DNA of 64,000 nucleotides from Micromussa lordhowensis. Lineage: Eukaryota; Cnidaria; Anthozoa; Scleractinia; Lobophylliidae. A program made the translations under genes and the position numbers. Below the pieces are notes generated by a model that worked only from the letters and a program-made list of their open reading frames with translations, had not been told where the DNA came from and ran no database searches. Where the stretch lies: the NCBI GenBank assembly GCA_964020085.1, contig OZ026598.1, positions 26,917,322 to 26,981,321 on the forward strand, given 5' to 3'. This document shows, one piece after another, positions 12,421 to 22,186 of the stretch (its first letter is position 1; each line of letters starts with the position of its first letter).

Positions 12421-13343
12421 TGTAATCAGTATGTACTTTCTTAGGAAAGTTGATTCATCTTGAATGTTATTGTCTGACATCTTAATTATTTTGCAACTTT
12501 AAGTCTGTTTTAAGTGGTCAGTTTAATATTTGTGTTAACTGAGTTAATGTCTCTTTTAGGTTGACAGTGAAAGTTTTACTGCAGTTATCAGGGAGCGGAA
12601 GTTTAGAAACCAATAATTTTTAATGTAGTTAGAGTGAGTACAATATTTAAAAGGTATTACATAACTGTGCTTTTAAATTTTATTTTTTAATAAATTTATT
12701 GTAACTCTGAACAATGCTGTTAACTGCTTGAACATGAACCAGTCATATGCCAAAAAACAAGGAATAACGCGAGTTAACCAAAGTATTACTTTGAAAATAT
12801 AAAATCTTAAGATCAGCTTTCCGTGCTTAGTGCACGAGAACAGTTCAGGCCACCAGATTACTTCAAACTCTTCCCTAATCATGCCCAACTACTATTTGGA
12901 TTTGCAATGTTGCAGAGTTGTTGGCTGTCCTGCTTTGCGCCCTTTCTTTGGAAGCATCTCTCGCACGATCTAAAACTGTTTTTCACCAATAACTACATAT
13001 GTTTTTACCCTTTTTATATTATCAAATTCCTGTATATTTTTTATCCTGTGTTTATTACCCTGTATATATCTTTCCCCATTTGTTAATTTCCTCTCTGTAA
13101 ATGGCAAGAAACAAGCCAAAGCCGGTGAAGGACAAGGAAAAATTGAAAAAATACGAAAGGAAGTGCGAAAGAGGTGGAAAAACAAGAAGGCCAGAGAAAA
13201 AGCCTTGAAGAACGCAGTAAACGCTGACTGCAAACCTACCGAATGCGAGGAGAGACAGAGCCCGGCTGTGAAATTGCCAGAAACTAAACCAGAGCAGAAA
13301 CGTGGTCAGAGCCCCACACAAATCGTGGTGAAGCGACATGTGA
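12421..13343. other. AT-rich spacer, nothing firm
   Basis: Open frames here are AT-rich and low in information. A short Lys/Arg-rich frame starts at ATG 13101 and ends at TGA 13206-13208. A second, at 13163-13393, runs into the inverted repeat. Neither matches a family I know. Confidence 0.5.
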
Positions 13344-13434
13344 GGGAAATCATAGCCTGCGTAGCTTGGCGGTTAGCAATTCGAGCATGTTAAAATGAGC
13401 GGCAAAGCCGTCAGGAACCGCCTGCCCGGATGAC
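13344..13434 (+). repeat. Left arm of a 95-115-bp inverted repeat
   Basis: Reads GGGAAATCATAGCCTGCGTA...GCAATTCGAGC...CCGCCTGC..GGATGAC. The reverse complement of 16028-16142 gives the same blocks in the same order, with a longer middle. The two arms enclose about 2.6 kb. Confidence 0.75.
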
Positions 13435-13596
13435 CTACATTTTTTATTGCCGCACCCAATTACATATTTTGTCAATCTGATGACAGGTTTTGTGGCTCGT
13501 ATTATCCCAGCCAATCACAACGCAGGTCATAAATTTGCCGCGAAATGGACTCGCAGGGAAAGGCCACAGTGAAACGGATCAAAACAGCACTATCCG

Positions 13597-14181
13597 ATGC
13601 GGTGTTTGCTCAATGGCGGCAAAGGGCGATACGCAAAAATGCCTGTTAAAGGCGGAATCGATAGAAATAGAAACGATAATTGTCGACTTTGTTGTTGTCT
13701 GCTTAAAATCAAATTCGGAGAATTCAAGGAGACCTCTTACATTTCATCGCAGAATTTTTTCAAGGTTTCTAAACATGATGGATTTCAAGATGGCACTTTG
13801 TCCGAAATCTGCTCGAAAATTGGTTTGGAGATAGAAAAGTCTGACACTATCTGATCGTGTGTGATCATGCCTGTGCTCGGAAGATTAGAAACGCTTTTGA
13901 ACTTTACAATTTCATCTACTCAAGCCTGCAGAAAGAGAAGGCGATTAGGTTTCTGGCAATTCAAGCGTCTTTTGCCAACTACTGTTTCGTCGTCAGATCG
14001 AAGTCCTCAAACAAGAAAAGGACATAGGGCATCCAGAGAAAACTCAGCATCAAAGAAATCGCTAAAATTTGGTGAGTTACCTCCACTAAGCTCGACTACC
14101 AATAACATCACTTTGAACACGCTAGAGGAAATTCAGGAAATCACACGTGGCGAGAGCCTACACGACTCCTACGGTTCATGA
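13597..14181 (+). pseudogene. ZAD-like Cys-rich domain protein, frameshifted
   Basis: The frame at 13597-13854 contains NCRLCCCLL and, further on, SEICSKIGLEIEKSDT. After a 1-nt shift near 13850 another frame continues VCDHACARKIRNAFELYNF. The frame at 13861-14181 then supplies a basic Ser-rich tail. Two CxxC/CxxxC pairs about 70 residues apart with this spacing resemble the ZAD-like domain seen in cnidarian uncharacterised proteins. At least two frame changes make it a pseudogene. It sits inside the inverted repeat at 13344-16142. Confidence 0.4.
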
Positions 14182-14429
14182 CATTTGTACATTTGCTGTT
14201 CTCTGTTCGGGTGATGTAGCAGCTCTCCTAAGGTCTCACATGATTGGCTTGCTACCCTTTGAGAGTACAATAGAACAAACAACAGAAACAATGCCCCTAT
14301 CCCTAACACAATAGCAGCTGCTACAATGATAAAACAAAAGCAGCTTTGGACAGCTGCTACACTACTGCTCTGTTCGGTCTCTCAACCTTTTTGTTGCTTC
14401 ACTTGTGTTTATGAAGGACACTTCATTTT

Positions 14430-15258
14430 GTGTTCAACAACAATCTTTTATTCGTTTACAGGTAAATAATCGTTAATCCCCTGGCTCCGAAGATAGCAGT
14501 GCTAATCGAGGCGGGCCAGGAAGTACACACTTTAGACTACATATGAATAAAAATTAGTAAATACCAGAACAGGTTAAGTCTACGGAAACAGATAGGTAAT
14601 TAATTAAGGTTGACTACGCAATGTGTTATGAGAGGAGGATAAGATAAGACAAAAATGAATAACATAAGATAGACGAAACAAAGCTAATAGCTATTAAGAG
14701 TATTTTCTAACTTTTGAGATGATGGATTCTAAGTCTTCGTAGGAGTCTTCAGCTTCTAATATATTAAACAAGATCATACGAATTTTCCTTTTAAAGATGA
14801 GTTTTGGTAGTGTTCGGAGCTTAGTTGGTATCTCATTCCACAGTTTTGCACCAATTACTGAAAAGGATTTCCGTTTAACTTCAAGGTTTGATTTTTTAAT
14901 ATAAAAGTTGTCGGAAACTGAAGATCGCGTTTTATATGAATGAATTTTTACTGTAGGGATGAACAAATGTTTTAACTGTGAAGGGATAACAATCATTGCT
15001 CACATCATGCATTGTTTCAGCTAGCAATTTATAATACAAAAAGTGAATAGGTAGAGTCTGTGCACGAAGTAACAAAGGAATGGCGTGATCACACCTGTCA
15101 GCGAAGCACATGAAACGGAGAGCACGTTTTTGGAGGATTAGAAGCTTGTAAAGAGGAACTTCTACTAGAGCTGAGCCGTTAGACTGTGCTATAGCAAAAT
15201 TAGTGGTCATTGGTCTGCATATCGCTTTGCAGAGTTTGATACCTCTGTAATTCGTCAT
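14430..15258 (-). pseudogene. 5'-truncated LINE, RT C-terminal region
   Basis: Minus-strand frames 15258-14932 and 14996-14694 together resemble the end of jockey/CR1-type LINE ORF2. The first has YKLLILQKRALRFMCFADR and LPIHFLYYKLLAETMHD. The second has KIHSYKTRSS, KRKSFSVIGAKLWNEIPT and KLRTLPKLIFKRK. A frameshift lies near 14940. On the minus strand AATAAA occurs at about 14449-14455 and suggests a 3' end near 14430-14450. The upstream 5' part, with the catalytic RT motifs, is absent: typical 5' truncation. The truncation point abuts the RecQ-like fragment. Confidence 0.65.
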
Positions 15259-15479
15259 TGTTTAGGCTCATTTCTAATGCAAGATATGTCTCCAAGAATT
15301 TGCTTTCGAGGGACAAAATATGAAATTTACAGTGAACATGTTGCTTACTGGCATCATATATTGTGACGCCGGGCCCGGCCGTTTGATTAAAACTGCATGT
15401 AAGTACAGTACGGATATCATATTTGTCCTCGTTCGTTTTTCTTCGGAGAAGCCGTAGCTTTACTTCAAGAAAGGTATAC

Positions 15480-16018
15480 GTTTCTCTAGCGACGTTCTTA
15501 TGTCGCTTGCATATATCTGATCGAACAGAGCAGTAAAGAAATTGCGGTGGATTATTTCGCACCAAATTGACTTTGTCAGAGGACAATTCCATTGCTGTAA
15601 AGTTCAGCGACAACATTTCTGAAATCTGGTCGTTGATGACGCTTTTCAAAGGCAAAATAACAATGATGCAGGTTCTCGTACACGTAGTTGATAATTCTTG
15701 TCTGGCAAGCGCGAACACAGTAAAAATCATGCTTTTGCCAAAGCCTGTTGGCAAAACGGCCATCACATCTCTCCCATGAAGTAACTCGCTTACAGTTGTC
15801 TCTTGCTCAGGTTTGAGAACAATTTCGCGATCTTCACAAAGAATATTTAGGCGCAATAACGCTTTCGAGAGAGCTTTCTCTGCCACTTTCTTTTTAATAC
15901 GTGCCAAATATCGGTGTTGTTTGTTGGAGCGGTCTCTTGGGAGATTACCGAAAATTTTGATTGACGTATTAGCCTTTTGATCCAATGGGAGTGGCCAGTA
16001 CGCCAGCGCAGCTAACAA
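15480..16018 (-). pseudogene. RecQ-like DEAD-box helicase, N-terminal fragment
   Basis: The minus frame (open 16018-15200) has a helicase start: LKPEQETTVSELLHG (Q-like motif), VMAVLPTGFGKSMIF (Walker A), CIIVILPLKSVINDQ (motif Ia) and a drift into unrelated sequence after NNPPQFLYCS. The DExH box, motif III and the second RecA fold are missing, so it cannot be an active helicase. It begins 10 nt inside the right arm of the inverted repeat. Such RecQ-like fragments are common in coral repeats. Confidence 0.6.
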
Positions 16019-16027
16019 AAACTACCG

Positions 16028-16142
16028 GTCATCCTTGCAGGCGGTTTCTCAGTTGTCTCACCCCAGGCTCCTCGCAGCTTCGCCGCTCGTTTTAGCCCGC
16101 TCGAATTGCTTAAACTGCCAAGCTACGCAGGCTAGGGAAATC
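16028..16142 (-). repeat. Right arm of a 95-115-bp inverted repeat
   Basis: Inverted partner of 13344-13434. Its plus strand reads GTCATCCTTGCAGGCGG...CTCGAATTGCTTAAACTG...GCTACGCAGGCTAGGGAAATC. The longer middle block, relative to the left arm, shows independent indels since duplication. Confidence 0.75.
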
Positions 16143-16176
16143 AATCCTTCCTTGGTCGTACGATCCAAAAAAGTTC

Positions 16177-16470
16177 TTGGGCTGTGGCACCTTTGGGAAC
16201 TGCTATCTGGCAAATTATTGAGATGTCGTGGTGGCGCTGAAAGAATTCAAGAAACGGAAATCTTGGTCTCTGAATGACCTCAGAAAAGAAGTTCGCCACG
16301 AGGCAAGAATGCTCAGCCACTTGGAAGATCATCACCATGGAGTGCCGTTGTTATTCTGGGTGGTTACCAAGACTGAACCATTACAACTAGTCACCAAGTT
16401 TCATGGTCAGGAAGATAAAAGCCTAACTTTGTCTAGCGCAATATGTAAAATAACACAATTATGGAAATAA
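16177..16470 (+). pseudogene. Protein-kinase-like N-lobe fragment
   Basis: In one frame: GCGTFGNCYLANY (glycine-rich loop), an in-frame TGA at 16219-16221, then VVVALKEFKK (candidate ATP-binding Lys), DLRKEVRHEARMLSHLEDH (helix C) and a PLLFWVVTKTEPLQLVTKFHG hinge-like segment. No catalytic loop (HRD) or DFG follows. This is a kinase-like N-lobe of a type I associate with repeat-borne cnidarian genes, with one nonsense codon. Confidence 0.45.
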
Positions 16471-16666
16471 CTTTTAATTGACAACTTCAGTTAAAGATGG
16501 CTGGCTTTTTAGAAGACCGTATGCATTTATTTTAGTTATGTTGTTTTACTTTGGTTGTGAAAAGGTATGTTTGTGGCAAAAAGGAGGAGACTGTACTTGA
16601 TGGAAAGAGAAAGCGGTTGGATGGCGAGGACGAGAGTTTTACTCGTGAAGTGGAAGGGTTTTATAT

Positions 16667-17110
16667 TTGTTTCCTGGGTTTGGGGATGTCGAACATGGTT
16701 TCCCAGATTTCCACAACTTCAGTTTAAATTCTGGGAAGCCATTGGCAACGATACTTGTTACTACACAGGAGAGGTGCAGGATGTGCGGGAAGACACTAGC
16801 TGTGGATCCCGACACTCATATCGTTGTAATTCACCATGAACAGCGCGGCAGTTATCTTGGATCACGAGTAACTAAATGCTGCCGTACCTGCAAGGTTTAT
16901 GAACATTATGGTTACTGGACACAGGAAGGACAGCGCCACTTTAATGACGATTGTGTGAGTAACAAATTTTTGCTGTCAACTGAAGGCACTGCTTTCCAGA
17001 ACACACTAGTGAAGCATGCAGTGTGCGAACTTTTTGGTAGTTGGGGCTGTGCCTTTCACGACTTTTGCACAAACTTTCAACAGAAGTTTCGGATATTACG
17101 ACACCTCTAA
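16667..17110 (+). CDS. CxC-type Cys-cluster protein exon (KDZ-associated type)
   Basis: The frame contains RCRMCGKTLAV, then SYLGSRVTKCCRTCKVYEHYGYW and GQRHFNDDCVS, followed by FLLSTEGTAFQ. Paired CxxC motifs followed by YxHYGYW and a stretch ending in ..TAF are the layout of the CxC5/CxC6-like Cys clusters described next to KDZ transposases. I see no KDZ catalytic domain nearby, so this is a fragment or a single exon. Start and end are not defined by clear splice sites. Confidence 0.4.
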   Translation: MFPGFGDVEHGFPDFHNFSLNSGKPLATILVTTQERCRMCGKTLAVDPDTHIVVIHHEQRGSYLGSRVTKCCRTCKVYEHYGYWTQEGQRHFNDDCVSNKFLLSTEGTAFQNTLVKHAVCELFGSWGCAFHDFCTNFQQKFRILRHL

Positions 17111-17944
17111 TAGTAACAACAATGGGATGCAAAGTGGACCTGCTGTTAAGCGAATGAAGAGGTATGGTTAATAGCTATTTTGGGCTTATATTCAGTATTT
17201 CTTTCTGCCATTTTCATTGGAAACATGTTACTTGAAAACAACGCTTTCCACGGATAACTTTTGTTCACAGAGTTGTGTGGTTAAAGGCCTTTAAACAGAA
17301 TACCTTGAGTGTTTGCCAAAAAAATTAAAAGGTGAAAATCATTATCATTTCCATTGGTACAAATTTGTCCTATGGTTAATGCATGCATGTCTTGTATGAA
17401 ATAAGAAATTACCAAATTTTGATGCAACAACCCACAAGTTCCTTTGTTTTGGAAAACCCACTGTGTAGCCTGAGAGACAGCACAAATAATTCTGAGCCAT
17501 GTGCAAAGATCTTGCAACACCACCTATTGCACAACTACCATGTAAAATATATGGTCCGCAATGCGTACCTGTGTGGGCTTTGACATCAACAAGGAGTGTG
17601 ATTGAACTTTGTTGTCATATTTGAGCATTCTTTTGTTTTGCCATTTATTTCTCCAACAAGAAAATGTTTACATTGATCAATACGTGTTTCGTTTCAGGGT
17701 AAGGAAGCAAAAACTTCCAATATAAACACCCCAAAAATTAATGGAAGCCGCTATGTGTGGTCAGAAAGGTTTCTGTTTCAGTAAACATTCATACTGCTTT
17801 CTTGTAAAATATATACTGCAATACCGTTGGTGACAAACTGTATCAATGAAACAGTGTTTTGTTGTGCATGGTAGGGGTAGGATTTTCCCGGTGCAATGCT
17901 ATAAATTTGTGCTCGTTCACTATCTTCTAGGAAGTCAGTAGCAG
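17111..17944. other. Mostly non-coding spacer
   Basis: AT-rich. One possible exon lies at about 17698-17780 after a pyrimidine-rich tract ending TTTCAG and may belong to the preceding Cys-cluster gene. Otherwise nothing recognised. Confidence 0.4.
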
Positions 17945-18742
17945 TTACAAAGGGTCAGTTACTCCTGCAGGTATTTCAGTGTCATCTTCTGTCCAGTCAT
18001 TAAGTTGTTCAGTTTCCTCAGTAGGATTTCTAACATCACATACATTATTCATCTCCTGAGTTGTTTGAAAAAGATTACCACTGTCAGTTTCATTTTGTGG
18101 AAAGGCTATGTTATAAGTTGATGCTCTGTCTTTGTGGAAGGATATTCCATGTTCTCTATAAAGACTACTGTTTGTGACTAGCCACTTTGCTGCCTGTAAA
18201 ACTTTACATGGTCTAACATTTAAAGATAATGCAGAAGATTTATACTGCAATCATCTCTTTAATTGAACTTTAATTGTTCCATTTTCTTCTGGTAACCGTG
18301 GTAACATGTTGACAGTACTGTTAACATCTGCAGGCACATTTACAACATTCCCTTTTATTTTTAACTGATTACCTTGTGGAGCTTGCATCAGCTTTTGAAA
18401 AGCCAACCTAGGTGCTAGAAGTCTGCACTCTAACTCATTTAAGTCAAAAAAGTCTGGTTTTCGTGGAAAGGTCATTCCATTTTTAGCTGCACAAGGTGGG
18501 ATTTTACTTTTCTTTAAATATTTATAACAACACTGGCATATCCATTTGATGCCTTCAACACTTGTTTTATTTAGTAAATATTTCCTCATATCAGGATGAG
18601 ATTGTCTAAGCTTTTCAGCAGCAGTTACACTGTGTTTATACCACAACTGGTCACAACAAGAACAAATATACAAAGGACCACTGGCCACAGCAGTATGAAA
18701 CTTCCTAATTTCATCAACAAGAGACGAGCTGTTTACATTCAC
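17945..18742 (-). pseudogene. DUF6570-like region of a Helitron-like protein
   Basis: Frame 18742-18251 carries FHTAVASGPLYICSCCDQLW, paired Cys (ICQCCYKYL), a DLNELECRLLAPRLAFQKLM segment and GNVVNVPADVNSTVNMLPRL. These are hallmarks I link to the DUF6570 region preceding the Helitron Rep. The frame stops at 18251, and the next frame (18250-17945, SALSLNVRPCKVLQAAKWL) continues the family, so a frameshift lies at about 18250. It is followed by an acidic stretch and no HUH domain. Confidence 0.6.
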
Positions 18743-18751
18743 ACATGCCTT

Positions 18752-20134
18752 TTAATCATATGCACGCTGTTTTGCCAGTCTCTTTTCTCTGCATTCAGCA
18801 GATTCATTTGCATATTTTTCTCTCTGAAGTGCACGCGTGCTTATTAGCCTGTTTTCTTTACATTCAGCAGATTCATTTGCACACTTTTCCTTCTGTTGTG
18901 CTTTCTTGACAGCTAAAATCTTTTCTCTACATTCAACAGATTGATTTGCATACTTTTCTCTCTGATGTTCGCGCATGGCTGCTAGCCTCTTTTTTCTGCA
19001 TTCATCAGATTCATTTGAATGTTTTAACTTATCATATTTACATTGATGACCCAACCTATTTTGCCTACTTTTTTTACTTTCATTTGCCCTTCTATTTTTC
19101 TGGTATTCACGTAGGCTATCCAGCCTATTTTGTCTACTTTCTTGACTTTCATTTGCCCTTCTATTTTTCTGGTATTCACATAGGCTACTCAACCTATTTT
19201 GCCTAGTTTTAATGCTTTCATTTGCCCTTCTTGTTTTCTTTGATTCACGTTCATGTGCCAACCTCTTTTGTTTACTTTCTATGCTTTCATTTGCCCTTCT
19301 TTTTTTCTGAGTTTCACGTAGCGAAGCCAACCTCTTCTTCCTAGTTTCTGGACTTTCACTTGCCCTCCTTTTTTTCTTCAATTCACGTTGTTGTGCCTTT
19401 TTAGTTTCTACCCTCTTTTTTGTAGTTTCTGGACTTTCATTTGCCCTTCTTGTTTTGTTTGATTCACATTGATGAGCCAACCTATTTCGCCTAGTTCCAA
19501 TGCTTTCATTTGCCCTTCTTGATTTCTTTGATTCACGTTCATGTGCCAACCTCTTTTGTTTACTTTCTATGCTTTCATTTGCCCTTCTTTTTTTCTGAGT
19601 TTCACGTAGCAAAGCCAACCTCTTCTTCCTAGTTTCTGGACTTTCACTTGCCCTCCTTTTTTTCTTCAATTCACGTTGTTGTGCCAACCTCATTTCTCTA
19701 GTTTCTGGACTTTCATTTGCTTTTTTCTTCTGGTCATATCCAGCTTGACAAATCAAATGTTCTGTGTGTTCATTTATTTCACCTGAACAATTTTGTTCCC
19801 CATTATCAAGGTTTTTTTGCATTATTTTTACTACTTGAAGTAATATGCTCAAAATTATCGTGTTTTGAACATGTTGCCTATCAGCTTGAGTAGCATTAAA
19901 CAAGACATGTACACCTTTTATTTCAAAAGGAACAGTCCCAGTTTGCAAGCAAGACATTTGCAAATATAATACAAGGTTTTTAAGCCCTCCAATGCTTAGT
20001 AAAGTACATCTACCAAATGGATGGGACATCCCATACAAATCCCTTGAATGTGAATCAAAAATCTTAAAGCTCTGCTCTGATTGCTTAAAAATTGCAACTG
20101 TCTGAATGCCAATAGTTAACAAACAAGAATTGCA
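18752..20134 (-). CDS. Helitron-like ORF: peptidase-like C-half and RANES repeats
   Basis: On the minus strand the first part has TIGIQTVAIFK and IFDSHSRDLYGM, the His-containing half of a deubiquitinase-like (C76/OTU-like) domain found in Helitron-like proteins. Next comes a highly charged array of about fourteen 23-residue units with core RRANES and RLA..RE. The frame opens in the inserted element's inverted end at 20173, so its apparent N-terminus is artificial; the native upstream sequence lies beyond the insertion, at 24393 and up. Continuity across the insertion also needs a 1-nt frame change. A short gap separates this frame from the next at 18742. Confidence 0.55.
   Translation of the reverse strand, partial: CNSCLLTIGIQTVAIFKQSEQSFKIFDSHSRDLYGMSHPFGRCTLLSIGGLKNLVLYLQMSCLQTGTVPFEIKGVHVLFNATQADRQHVQNTIILSILLQVVKIMQKNLDNGEQNCSGEINEHTEHLICQAGYDQKKKANESPETREMRLAQQRELKKKRRASESPETRKKRLALLRETQKKRRANESIESKQKRLAHERESKKSRRANESIGTRRNRLAHQCESNKTRRANESPETTKKRVETKKAQQRELKKKRRASESPETRKKRLASLRETQKKRRANESIESKQKRLAHERESKKTRRANESIKTRQNRLSSLCEYQKNRRANESQESRQNRLDSLREYQKNRRANESKKSRQNRLGHQCKYDKLKHSNESDECRKKRLAAMREHQREKYANQSVECREKILAVKKAQQKEKCANESAECKENRLISTRALQREKYANESAECREKRLAKQRAYD
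18765..19735 (-). repeat. 69-bp tandem repeat array coding RANES units
   Basis: Most units are 69 nt (23 codons). One spacing, between 19353 and 19434, is 81 nt. A higher-order duplication of about 288 nt is also visible: the segment around 19283-19400 recurs with few changes around 19571-19690. The protein it encodes is Arg/Lys/Glu-rich and probably helical. Confidence 0.8.
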
Positions 20135-20136
20135 AT

Positions 20137-20199
20137 ACACCGGATTCCAGAAAAAAACGGAAGTTGCATGCAAGCGAGGCTTAATAGCCCTCCCGCTAC
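20137..20199 (+). repeat. Left TIR of ISL2EU-like A
   Basis: About 62 bp, matching the reverse complement of 24329-24390 with a few substitutions and two 1-bp indels. The conserved core includes CATGCAAGCGAGGCTTAATA. Confidence 0.85.
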
Positions 20200-20203
20200 C
20201 AAT

Positions 20204-21811
20204 ATGGCGGACGAAACATCGGAGGAATTAGGAAAAAATTGGAATGTATGTAAGTTTAGAGCTACCTGTCCGGATCAAATGTTGAAGAAAAGAAAAAAAG
20301 TTGGACACAAGTCCTGTGCAGCAGCAAACTGCAATAATCGAAGCGACAACCGACCTCATTTATCATTCCACGAGTTTCCTTCAGATAAACAGAGAAGGAA
20401 AACGTGGGAAATCCGTATGAAACGGGGAGATGCCTACTTTGCCACGGTAGGAAATAAGTTTTGCTGTTCCGAGCACTTCTTGTCGACTGATTTTCAACCG
20501 AGTCTGACGGGACACAGACGTTCATTAAAACCGGGAGCGATACCCTCAGTTTTCCCTTGGAAAAAAGTAGATGATCATGAAGAATCTCTTAGTAGAGCGA
20601 AAAGGTTGCAGGCGAGATGCGAGGCAGCATCTGAGTCCGCCAAAGCAGAAGTGAGCGCCCACCAGAATAAAGAGCAGCAGGACGAAATTAGGGATCGTTC
20701 AAACGAACAAAAAGATTTTGTCGTTTTTGGTCCACCGACACTTGAGGAGCAGATAGAGGCAATGAGGAAAGAAAATGAAAGACTGCTTCATGAGTTACAA
20801 GAAAGTAAAAGCAAGGAAAGAATTTACAAGTTTGGTCTGGAAAGATTTTCAAGTAGTAGCGAAGATATCAAGTTTTATACTGGATTTCCTGACTATCCAA
20901 CTTTAATTGAGTTTTGGAAATATGTAGAGCCTAGTGCCAGTAACTTAACATATTACAGTTATGTGCGTGACAACAGTGATTCGATCAACGTAGGAAATCA
21001 ATTTCCCTACCTGGGAGGTAAACAAAAGGAGTTTCCCGGAAGCAATGTTGGGTGTCGAAGGAAATTACAGCCAATTGATGAACTTTGGCTATTTTTAACT
21101 CGCTTAAGACTTGGTCCATTTGAGCGAGATCTGGCTTTTAGATTTAATACTTCAGAACAAGTAGTGTCAGATATAATTATTACATGGGCTAATTTCCTGT
21201 ATTTGATTTTGGGGAGCCTGCCCATATGGCCCTCCAGAGAACAAATTAAGCAGTATTTGCCTGAAGTTTTCAAGGGTGAATTTGAAAATATAAGGTGCAT
21301 AATAGACTGCACAGAGATAAAATGTCAGACACCACAAGACCTGGAGAAGCAGAGTGAATTGTACTCTGAATACAAGTCCCACAACACATTCAAAGGCCTT
21401 GTATGAATTTCCCCTAATGTCTGGATTACCTTTGTCAGTAGCCTTTATGGAGGAAGTATCTCTGATAAGGAGATTGTAAAGAGTAGTTCCTTAATTGATT
21501 TGTTAGAAGAGAATGATTTGATAATGGCAGATAGGGGATTTGATATACAGGATTTACTGGCATGCAAGAAGGTAAAACTTTTCATCCCTCCTAAGCGACA
21601 AAGTAAGTCAGATCAATTTTCTAAGGAAGACTGTTTTGCAACCATGAGAATTGCAAATGTAAGAATACACGTTGAAAGAGCTATTAGGAGAATAAAGGGA
21701 TGGCATATATTTGATGGTGTAATTCCACTTAGTTTGTGTGGAGTTGTCAATCAACTCTGGGCAGTGAGCTGTTTGCTGGTTAACTGGCAGAAACCTGCCT
21801 TAACTTGTTAA
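20204..21811 (+). pseudogene. THAP-DDE transposase of ISL2EU-like A, one nonsense codon
   Basis: ATG 20204 lies just inside the left TIR; the frame ends at TAA 21809-21811 (535 sense-length codons). The N-terminal THAP finger has the C2CH pattern: C38 and C43, then FHEFP and CCSEHF. A coiled-coil stretch follows (around nt 20730-20830), then a DDE_Tnp_4-type catalytic core with IIDCTE (D368), MADRGF (D443) and HVERAI (E491). TGA at 21404-21406 (codon 401) falls between the first and second catalytic Asp. The frame is otherwise uninterrupted, so this copy lost function recently through one substitution. Confidence 0.85.
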
Positions 21812-22186
21812 GTTTTCTTACAATTAAGTACTGATACCTAAGATTTAATTTGTCATTTGGTAATAAATGTAAACAAAGTACAGGATGTTTCATCAGTGAT
21901 GATTAATTATATGGTGATTCCCACCATATTGAAATTATGCATTACATGGCTTCAAGTTTCATTCAGTGCATGTGTGACAAAGAAGGGCTTATCATCCAGT
22001 ATTTTGCTAGCAACATTAAAGTACAGTTTAACTATGATCTTATACATTCACAATCCTTTTAAACTGTATTTTGTAATTCATTCAACATTGTATTACCTGA
22101 GAAAAGCTAACAGAAGTTGGCATTCTCTCCTATCAGATGCTGCAAAAATGTCTTAGTACTTTAATAATACATTATTTAGTCTGGCA
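21812..22186. other. Intergenic region between the convergent genes of ISL2EU-like A
   Basis: AT-rich; it separates the transposase 3' end from the nuclease 3' end. The two genes converge here. No further gene seen. Confidence 0.6.

Noticed and set aside
15260..15480. Full RecQ helicase extending to 15200
   Set aside because: After about 15480 the minus frame no longer shows helicase motifs (no DExH box) and looks like open non-coding sequence.
18765..19735. Regularly spaced repeats resembling a CRISPR array
   Set aside because: The units are tandem coding repeats of 69 bp without unique spacers, in a eukaryotic transposon ORF.
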